Origin: Pedobacter sp. FW305-3-2-15-E-R2A2
Lineage (GTDB): Bacteria > Bacteroidota > Bacteroidia > Sphingobacteriales > Sphingobacteriaceae
Length of the DNA: 64,000 bases
Reading direction: 5' to 3'
Assembly: GCF_038446955.1 (NCBI RefSeq)
Contig: NZ_CP151803.1
Coordinates: 1,736,001 to 1,800,000, forward strand
Shown in pieces: positions 55,357-61,355 of the stretch. Each line of letters begins with the position of its first letter. Position 1 is the first letter of the stretch. The notes under the pieces were generated by a model that worked only from the letters and a program-made list of their open reading frames with translations, was not told the origin of the DNA and made no database searches. Position numbers and translations under genes: made by a program.

Positions 55357-55824
55357 CTATTTTTTGATGATTGCAGTGGCCTCAATTTCAATCAGCACCT
55401 CTTCATGGAAAAGTTTACTTACCTCTACTAACGTGCTTACCGGTGGCTGTTTTAAATTGATGTATTTATCCCTGGCAAGCCGAAACTTCGAAATTTGTGA
55501 GATATCTGTGGTATAGATCACCGTCTTCACAAGGTCGTTCATCGTACCGCCAGCAGCCTCAATAATCTTTTTAATATTTTCAAATACCTGCTCACTTTGC
55601 AGACCAAGGTCGCCGGTGCCTACTACTTTTCTATCGACATCCAGTGGAACCTGTCCCGAAAGCAGAATCATTTTGCTATGGCCAAGGTCGATCTCAACGG
55701 CCTGAGAATAGCCTGTCGTAGGGGCAACAGAAGGAGTACTGAAGAATTTTACCGGATCACTTTTTTGTTGAGCATTCATGGCTATTGGGAAAAATAAGAA
55801 GAGCGAAAATAATAACCTGTTCAT
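55357..55824 (-). CDS. Exported RidA (YjgF/UK114) family protein
   Basis: 155 residues from MNRLLFSLFLFFPIAMNAQQ, a clear signal peptide followed by a RidA domain: KMILLSGQVPLDVDRKVVGT, GDLGLQSEQVFENIKKIIEA, DLVKTVIYTTDI, FRLARDKYINLKQPPVSTLV and a C-terminal IEIEATAIIK. The conserved Arg equivalent to the enamine-binding residue of RidA is at FRLARDKY or nearby but not certain. Cytosolic RidA hydrolyses reactive enamines; the exported branch probably has another role. It converges with the PhyH gene, stops 2 bp apart. Confidence 0.85.
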   Translation of the reverse strand: MNRLLFSLFLFFPIAMNAQQKSDPVKFFSTPSVAPTTGYSQAVEIDLGHSKMILLSGQVPLDVDRKVVGTGDLGLQSEQVFENIKKIIEAAGGTMNDLVKTVIYTTDISQISKFRLARDKYINLKQPPVSTLVEVSKLFHEEVLIEIEATAIIKK

Positions 55825-55993
55825 TTTTTTTATGGTAAACCTAATTAAAGTCCAAACCATTTAATGCTTTGCTACATTAAATTTACATTGATGGTCGTAT
55901 AATTCTGTTATTTTTGTTCTAATCGTCATTTTATTGTAAATAATCACAAATATTTTTCATGAAATTATAATCAGGTTATTTAAAGAAAATCAT

Positions 55994-56147
55994 TACTTTC
56001 GTCCTTATTTATTATCTCTACCCGTTTAAAGGATTAAATCGTTATGATCCGCTGATCGTAATGGAATTATAAAGGAAATATCATGGCTTGGTCGCTATGG
56101 TAGTTTAGGTTGTGGGTGCGTTTGGTCGCGTACCCACTTTTAAATTT
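55994..56147 (+). ncRNA. Candidate small RNA in an unexplained 364-bp gap
   Basis: The stretch 55825-56188 holds no convincing gene. It does contain a promoter-like TACTTTCG at 55994-56001 and, 110 bp on, a GC-rich hairpin with a TTTT tail (56112-56141) on the same strand. Transcription between them would yield an RNA of about 140 nt with a small internal GATC..GATC hairpin. I cannot match it to a known RNA class. The promoter box is imperfect and no -33 element is seen. Confidence 0.25.
56112..56141 (+). terminator. Intrinsic terminator without an upstream gene
   Basis: GTGGGT (56112-56117) pairs with ACCCAC (56132-56137), with an inner GCG/CGC pair and a two-base bulge, followed by TTTT on the plus strand. 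No plus-strand gene precedes it, and it lies downstream of the minus-strand lipoprotein stop by 47 bp, so it could also serve that gene. Confidence 0.5.
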
Positions 56148-56188
56148 CCGATGAAAAGATCAACAGCCTAAAGGTATTGAGGAGAATG

Positions 56189-57310
56189 CTAACGGTAGAA
56201 ATCCCTCATAGCGAAATTAAACTGAGTCATGATCTGTCTGGTCAGTTCCCGGTACAGCTCATCATAACTAGGTTTGTTATTGGCTACCCCATTGATAATG
56301 GCCTGATCTCTTGCGCTAAGAGCGTTGGAATCTCCGGTATACCTGCCGCTCAGACTTTCCCAGGTATATTGTGCAGGAATCCGGTCTGAAGCGATGATCT
56401 TTTGCGTATGTGCATCAGTAATGCGGTAATCCATTATTGCTCTTGAATTGATCACTCTACGGGTCACATATACGGTTGCAGAAATCGTTCTGCTGCTTTC
56501 TGAGCCGGCCATTTTATCACTTTTTACAGGAATCTTTTTGGAAACATTGTAAGAATAAGTATTGGTAGCCAGGTTGCTGAACCAGATGTCGTACATATTG
56601 ATGTCCATAAACTGGTCAACCCTGATGTCGGATTGTTGTCCGTAAGACAGGCCAAAGAACTTATAATAACTTCGTTCTCCAATGGAATTTAAGTTCCACA
56701 ATAGGTCGTTCTCGAAAAAATTGCCGTTGATGGAATAATAGCCAAAGCGCTGATCCAGCTTGCTCACCACTACATTTGTGATTGCTGCATCGTAAGCCTC
56801 CTGTTTTTTGAGGATGACGTCTTTATAACCGGGCACATAGGTGTCGGCAATTTTCAGGAGATCATAAGCTTTTCGGGCACTCATTCTGTCGTTGCGTGCC
56901 AACAGTGCAATTCCTCTGTTGTACCTGACATCGGCGGCTTCTAAAGCAGCCTTCTCTAATTCCTTATGGTAGTTTTTTGGATGAAAAGTACCGCTTTCTG
57001 CCTTCAGAACTGCTGCGGCATCGTACATCTTCTGTAAGGATTCATAACCATCGTAGATCAGGTCCAGAACCTGACCTCTTTTACCTTTGCTGTCTTTTGC
57101 TGTAGCGATGTCCTGCTCGTATTTTGCAGCTGCTTCCTGATAAGCAATGGGTAGGATTTTCTGCGCATTGATATCTGAAGGGTTTTTCTTCAGATCGTTA
57201 ATTGCCGCATAGTAGGCTTTGCCATATTCTCCTTTGTCAAAGAGTTTCTGAGTAGACTGACAGGAAGAAAACAAGAGGAGCAGGATCGTTAATCTGAATA
57301 GCGTTTTCAT
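56189..57310 (-). CDS. Hypothetical lipoprotein with TPR-like helices
   Basis: 373 residues with lipobox (LLLLFSSCQSTQKLF). Residues of about 25-190 are helical repeats (KGEYGKAYYAAINDLKKNPS, KAAYQE-like pairs, RMSARKAYDLLKIADTYVPG) that look like TPR motifs. Residues of about 200-340 are beta-rich, with TISATVYVTRRVINSRAIMD, and a C-terminal helix carries SYDELYRELTRQIMTQFNFA. No family name is certain. It is monocistronic and likely faces the periplasm. Confidence 0.78.
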   Translation of the reverse strand: MKTLFRLTILLLLFSSCQSTQKLFDKGEYGKAYYAAINDLKKNPSDINAQKILPIAYQEAAAKYEQDIATAKDSKGKRGQVLDLIYDGYESLQKMYDAAAVLKAESGTFHPKNYHKELEKAALEAADVRYNRGIALLARNDRMSARKAYDLLKIADTYVPGYKDVILKKQEAYDAAITNVVVSKLDQRFGYYSINGNFFENDLLWNLNSIGERSYYKFFGLSYGQQSDIRVDQFMDINMYDIWFSNLATNTYSYNVSKKIPVKSDKMAGSESSRTISATVYVTRRVINSRAIMDYRITDAHTQKIIASDRIPAQYTWESLSGRYTGDSNALSARDQAIINGVANNKPSYDELYRELTRQIMTQFNFAMRDFYR

Positions 57311-57389
57311 AGCGTTACCATAAGCTTTACTTAAAGATATGGAATTCTAATCGCCTTTAGGATTTTTTGCGGGTAAAAACCTAATTCAC

Positions 57390-57429
57390 AAATGCGCCCG
57401 GTGGAGATCTTGCTCAGCCGGGCACATTT
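57390..57429 (-). terminator. Hairpin between the NmrA-like gene and the TPR lipoprotein gene
   Basis: 57390-57401 pairs with 57418-57429 around a 16-nt loop; the single mismatch on the plus strand becomes a G-U pair in minus-strand RNA. It lies 5 bp past the NmrA-like stop codon. The T-tract is better on the plus strand than on the minus strand. Confidence 0.6.
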
Positions 57430-57433
57430 TTTA

Positions 57434-58291
57434 TTAATTAGAGAAATCGTTGCTGATGACCGATTTCAATGTATTCGGTTTCTTTCCGGTCACCTTTTCC
57501 ACATCACCGGTCGTAAAGCCGACATGGTGATTCGCAATTACGGAGTATACCGAGTTCATGTAATGTGCCACAAAATCGGGAGCGCCTGCTTCTTTAAGTA
57601 CTGCGACGTATTGTTCCGGACTTGGCTGAGGATAAACGATTGTTTTACCGGTGATTTCAGTCAGAATCGCAGCAGCGTCAAAATAAGTTAAACTTTCAGG
57701 GCCTGTCAGCTCATAGGTTTTTTTGTGGTGACCATCCTCAGTCAGCACTGCCGCAGCAGTAGCCGCTATATCTGCCACGTCGATAAAACCTACTTTACCA
57801 TCACCTGCAGTGGCAAAGGTAATGCCTCTCTGCATAATGTTTTCCCATTCGTAATTTTTGAAGTTCTGTGCAAAAAAGGAAGCCTTCAGGATCGTATAAT
57901 CAAAGCCGTCTTTCTCCAGTCTGGCTTCTGTTTTTAAGTGGAAGGACATCTGCTCGCCCATCTCTTCAGATTTTAAGGCAGATAGATAAACTACCCTTAA
58001 GATGCCTTTTGATTTTAGAAAATCAAGGAAAGGATTAATCAGCTGATCCATTTCCAAAACCATAGCAGGGCCAAGCAGGAACACCTTATCTACTCCGGCA
58101 GTGGCCGCTTCAAAAGTAGAAGGATCATCAAAAGAGAAATGAACCAGTTCATCTGATAATCCAAGCTTAGCTTTAGATTCTTCTATATTCCTGGTTGCCG
58201 CAAGAAAGGGGATGTTTTTTGCCTGAAGGGCTTTGATGAGTGCTTTACCAATTGCGCCCGTAGCGCCTGTTACTAAAATTTTATTTGCCAT
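57434..58291 (-). CDS. NmrA/QorB-like NAD(P)-dependent quinone oxidoreductase
   Basis: 285 residues. ILVTGATGAIGKALIKALQA is the NADP-binding GxxGxxG loop; VYLSALKSEEMGEQMSFHLK and DYTILKASFFAQNFKNYEWE carry the NmrA/QorB core; GFIDVADIAATAAAVLTEDG is the conserved C-terminal strand-helix. It is about the length of QorB-like quinone reductases. It diverges from the HxlR gene over a region with an imperfect inverted repeat, the usual arrangement for an HxlR-controlled oxidoreductase answering to electrophiles. Confidence 0.88.
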   Translation of the reverse strand: MANKILVTGATGAIGKALIKALQAKNIPFLAATRNIEESKAKLGLSDELVHFSFDDPSTFEAATAGVDKVFLLGPAMVLEMDQLINPFLDFLKSKGILRVVYLSALKSEEMGEQMSFHLKTEARLEKDGFDYTILKASFFAQNFKNYEWENIMQRGITFATAGDGKVGFIDVADIAATAAAVLTEDGHHKKTYELTGPESLTYFDAAAILTEITGKTIVYPQPSPEQYVAVLKEAGAPDFVAHYMNSVYSVIANHHVGFTTGDVEKVTGKKPNTLKSVISNDFSN

Positions 58292-58341
58292 TTTTTCTGT
58301 ATTTTATTTTCATCGGAATATATTTGTTTTTTAAAGGTCAT

Positions 58342-58401
58342 GAAACGATCATGGTCTTGATAGTCATTTCGTTACGTGATTTTTAAGATCATGATGGTTT
58401 C
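58342..58401. promoter_or_regulatory. Imperfect inverted repeat between the HxlR and oxidoreductase genes
   Basis: GAAACGATCATGGTC (58342-58356) and GATCATGATGGTTTC (58387-58401) are inverted repeats matching at 13 of 15 positions, with centres 45 bp apart. TACTTTTA at 58408-58415 may be the -7 box of the HxlR gene. A likely HxlR binding region. Confidence 0.45.
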
Positions 58402-58440
58402 AATAGTTACTTTTAGTAATACAATAATAAGAGGTAACCA

Positions 58441-58893
58441 ATGGATAAACAAGAAGGTACAGCAACGTTACCTAATAACACAGGTGTAACTATTGCTGGG
58501 AATGAGGAGCTTAAGGATAGCAGAAAGTTACAGGAAATTTTTCAGAATGCGAATACGATTGCCAATGAGATTTGCCCCGTCAGAGATGTCATTGCCAGAA
58601 TCAGTGATAAGTGGAGCATTTTGGCTATTTATGCCTTAGGTGCTTACGGGAAACTTCGCTTCAGTGAGCTGATCCAAAAGATCGACGGCATTTCCCACCG
58701 GATGCTGACCGTCACCCTGAGAAACCTGGAAGGGGATGGCTTTATCAAAAGAACGGTTCATGCAGAGGTACCGCCAAGAGTAGATTATGAGCTTACCGAA
58801 CTGGGAAATAGCCTGATGCAGCAGTTGTCCGGAATTATTGGATGGGCCGAAGCAAATGGTCCGGAAATTCTTGCTTTCCGGAATAAAAAATAA
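58441..58893 (+). CDS. HxlR-family winged-helix transcriptional regulator
   Basis: 150 residues. The HxlR domain spans about 45-140: CPVRDVIARISDKWSILAIY (with the conserved Cys as redox or thiol sensor), KLRFSELIQKIDGISHRMLT, VTLRNLEGDGFIKRTVHAEV and PPRVDYELTELGNSLMQQLS. A 40-residue N-terminal extension is present. It should regulate the divergent NmrA/QorB-like gene in response to electrophiles or aldehydes. Confidence 0.94.
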   Translation: MDKQEGTATLPNNTGVTIAGNEELKDSRKLQEIFQNANTIANEICPVRDVIARISDKWSILAIYALGAYGKLRFSELIQKIDGISHRMLTVTLRNLEGDGFIKRTVHAEVPPRVDYELTELGNSLMQQLSGIIGWAEANGPEILAFRNKK

Positions 58894-59028
58894 ACCGGAG
58901 GATAAATCTATACATAGCGACTGAGAATTCAGCAAAATAGCCGGGTCGGAAAGGAGCTGTTGCCCGGATTTATAACGGTTTGAATTTGAAACTGTTCAGG
59001 AATATGATTAAGAAATAGGAAAAAGAAA

Positions 59029-59060
59029 AGGCAGCAATCATGCACTATTGCCTGTTTTTT
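59029..59060 (+). terminator. Terminator between the HxlR gene and the kinase pair
   Basis: A 7-bp bulged stem (AGGC and AAT at 59029-59038 with ATTGCCT at 59047-59053) followed by a T6 run, 136 bp past the HxlR stop codon. Confidence 0.55.
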
Positions 59061-59108
59061 GGTAGATAAATGTATATTTGATTCAATAATTAATTAAAAA
59101 ATCGTTTT

Positions 59109-59462
59109 ATGAATGAAGTGGATAGGACCTATAATATTAATTTAAGTTTCGAGGAAATAAAGCTCCCGCCATTTCAGGATATTCTGGTGCTCGCAAAAAA
59201 CTCGGTACAGGGGAAAATAGGACTTTCTAAATCATTTGAATTACTCGTGCCAAATGGTTTCGAGATTATTGACATTAATGAAGGCATGATCGAAACCATT
59301 TTTGTCCATAAGAACATCCTTGCCAAGATCTCAAAAGAAAAAGTGATACAGATTCTACAAAATAATGTGTTTCCTTTTATCTCAGAAGGAGAACTCATCA
59401 GCGTGAATTTCAAAGTAAATATTTCAGTGAAAGATATCGTCTTTAAAGACTCGGATTTATGA
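59109..59462 (+). CDS. Small hypothetical protein coupled to the CBS-histidine kinase
   Basis: 117 residues of mixed alpha/beta character (SFEEIKLPPFQDILVLAKNS, FELLVPNGFEIIDINEGMIE, GELISVNFKVNISVKDIVF) with no signal peptide and no membrane helix. Its stop codon overlaps the kinase start by four bases (ATGA), which implies translational coupling and often a physical partnership. I recognise no family; it might be a regulatory partner of the kinase. Confidence 0.72.
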   Translation: MNEVDRTYNINLSFEEIKLPPFQDILVLAKNSVQGKIGLSKSFELLVPNGFEIIDINEGMIETIFVHKNILAKISKEKVIQILQNNVFPFISEGELISVNFKVNISVKDIVFKDSDL

Positions 59463-60463
59463 ATATAGCTTCTCTCATTAAATATGATTATGTGAGTCTT
59501 GATGGTTACCAGGGAGTACATGTTGCAAGGAGCCATTCGGCTATCGCAAACGGGCTGGTGGTCTTAGACGAAAACCTGCCTGTAGGGGTGTTGACCTCCG
59601 TAGACCTGGCCAGAAAACACCACACGATCATTATGGACTGTTTAAGTCCGAAGCCTACAGTAGACAAAGTCGATAAGATCAGTAAGGTGCTGGAGGTGAT
59701 GAAGGGGAGCGGGCATGATGTGTTGATGGTCTATGATCAGCAAACTTTTCTGGGTACGATTTCACAGCATGATATCCTCAATCATTTACATGCCAATCTG
59801 AACCGCCAGCGGCTTTCACTGCAATCGGTAGCCCATGACCTGCGAAGCCCGATCGCCTCGATTAAAATGCTGGGGAACATGCTGCAGGAGAACCTGATCC
59901 TGGTGGAGAACAAACAACTGGTAGATTATTTAAACCAAAGCTGTGACTTTGCACAGAAAATAATCGAAGATATCCTGCTGACAGAGCAGACCTTTGAGGA
60001 AATGGTGAATTATTCGGTAGAAAATTTTGATGAGCTGGTGGAAGAATGTGCGGCTGGCCTTTCTACGGAACTGGAAAAAAAGCAATTGGAGCTGCAAACC
60101 AATCTGAGATTTGGCAAGTCGGTAAAGATGGACCGCCCTAAGTTTAAAAGAGCGATTTACAACCTGATCTCCAACAGCATTAAATTTACCAATCAGAATG
60201 GCAAAATTGAGTTGTCTACGGTAATCACCGATAATATGTTGAAACTGGTGGTGAAGGACAATGGTATCGGCATTCCCGAAAATATTCAGGGACAGATTTT
60301 TGATAAATTTACCCGTGCCAAAAGACCGGGAACTGCAGGTGAACCGACTACGGGCTTAGGGATGTACCTCACCAAAAGAATTGTAGAGCTACATGATGGC
60401 AGTATTCAGGTGGAAAGTGACGGAAAAAACGGAACTTCCTTCTCTGTTTTCCTGCCGCTTTAA
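59459..60463 (+). CDS. Soluble histidine kinase with an N-terminal CBS-domain pair
   Basis: 334 residues and no membrane helix. A CBS pair occupies about 1-112 (YDYVSLDGYQGVHVARSHSA, LPVGVLTSVDLARKH, GSGHDVLMVYDQQTFLGTIS, QHDILNHLH). HisKA follows, with the phosphoacceptor His126 in SVAHDLRSPIASIKML, and HATPase: YNLISNSIKFTNQNGK (N box), KDNGIGIPENIQGQIFDKFT (G1/F) and TTGLGMYLTKRIVELHD (G2). CBS domains bind adenine nucleotides such as AMP, ATP or c-di-AMP, so this kinase could report energy or nucleotide state. No response regulator lies nearby. Confidence 0.92.
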   Translation: MNIASLIKYDYVSLDGYQGVHVARSHSAIANGLVVLDENLPVGVLTSVDLARKHHTIIMDCLSPKPTVDKVDKISKVLEVMKGSGHDVLMVYDQQTFLGTISQHDILNHLHANLNRQRLSLQSVAHDLRSPIASIKMLGNMLQENLILVENKQLVDYLNQSCDFAQKIIEDILLTEQTFEEMVNYSVENFDELVEECAAGLSTELEKKQLELQTNLRFGKSVKMDRPKFKRAIYNLISNSIKFTNQNGKIELSTVITDNMLKLVVKDNGIGIPENIQGQIFDKFTRAKRPGTAGEPTTGLGMYLTKRIVELHDGSIQVESDGKNGTSFSVFLPL

Positions 60464-60486
60464 TCATTCCCGTTCCAGCCAAAATG

Positions 60487-61188
60487 TTAACTGAAGATCC
60501 TTAGAAAATGATTTTCAAGGTGATTTCTCATTCCATTCCTGAACAGTTCAGGTGATCCGTTTTCCAGGATGTCGATCAATCCTTTATGGGAAACAAATTT
60601 CTTTACGGTTGCCGGCTTCTTCAGCAGACCACTATTGTGCACATAATCAAATACTGGTAAGAGCATTTTCTGAAACTTCTTAAGGGTTTGGTTACCGGTA
60701 ATTTCATAAAGCTTCCCATGAAAAGCAATTTCATGTTCTATATGAAACACATGATCCTCTGAAGTATCGGGTTCATTTTTTACAATCGCTTTAAGTTCCC
60801 GGATATGAGCTGCGGTAATTTTCTGAAATAGGAAATCTGCCATCCCGATTTCCAGAACAAGCCTGAGCTCGAAAATTTCTTTTAAGGTTTCCTGGTCCAG
60901 TAAATGCGGATCCATGGTCTTTCCGATGATGCCAAAAATATCCGGACTGGTGATCACCGAACCTTTTTTCTTTTTTGTTTCAATCAGACCCCGCATCCTG
61001 AGTCGCAGGAGGGCCTCCCTGGTCACCGTCCGGCTCACCCCCAGATTTTTGGACAATTCGATTTCTGTCGGGATCACATCTCCAATTTTTAGCTTCTGAT
61101 CTACCAATAATTGTACAAGATTGGCTTCCACCTTATCCACCAAGCTGCTGGTATCCAGTTGGCTAAACGTATGTATATCAGTTTTCAT
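60487..61188 (-). CDS. FadR-type GntR-family regulator (FCD domain)
   Basis: About 233 residues from MKTDIHTFSQLDTSSLVDKV. The winged helix (about 20-88) is GDVIPTEIELSKNLGVSRTV followed by TREALLRLRMRGLIETKKKK; the FCD domain (about 105-225) contains EIFELRLVLEIGMADFLFQK and FHIEHEIAFHGKLYEITGN with metal-binding Asp/His candidates. A frame open to 61254 adds 22 residues of AT-rich low-quality sequence and is rejected. FCD-type regulators of glycan loci commonly respond to sugar acids. Its operator lies directly before its start codon. Confidence 0.93.
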   Translation of the reverse strand: MKTDIHTFSQLDTSSLVDKVEANLVQLLVDQKLKIGDVIPTEIELSKNLGVSRTVTREALLRLRMRGLIETKKKKGSVITSPDIFGIIGKTMDPHLLDQETLKEIFELRLVLEIGMADFLFQKITAAHIRELKAIVKNEPDTSEDHVFHIEHEIAFHGKLYEITGNQTLKKFQKMLLPVFDYVHNSGLLKKPATVKKFVSHKGLIDILENGSPELFRNGMRNHLENHFLRIFS

Positions 61189-61189
61189 T

Positions 61190-61206
61190 ATTATGTATAA
61201 CAATAA
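61190..61206. promoter_or_regulatory. GntR operator at its own gene
   Basis: ATTATGTATAACAATAA, one base upstream of the gntR start codon. It matches the perfect palindrome at 61319-61335 except at two positions in the right arm, suggesting autoregulation. Confidence 0.6.
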
Positions 61207-61252
61207 AATATTTAAATAATACCCTAAAATACCATAATTAAGGCGTTTTATC

Positions 61253-61281
61253 AATATTTAAAGATTTTTTCTTTAAATATT
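61253..61281. repeat. Perfect 12-bp AT-rich inverted repeat
   Basis: AATATTTAAAGA (61253-61264) and TCTTTAAATATT (61270-61281) flank a T5 loop midway between the two GntR operators. It could be a further regulator site or a curved, easily melted promoter element. Confidence 0.5.
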
Positions 61282-61318
61282 TCTTGCATTCAATAAATAT
61301 AACCCTCATATTAGTGAT

Positions 61319-61335
61319 ATTATGTATAACATAAT
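61319..61335. promoter_or_regulatory. GntR operator at the third SusC gene
   Basis: ATTATGTATAACATAAT is a perfect 7+3+7 palindrome (ATTATGT, ATA, ACATAAT), 20 bp upstream of the SusC start. Size and symmetry are those of FadR/GntR dimer sites. Confidence 0.7.
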
Positions 61336-61355
61336 GCTAACCATAAACCAATAGT

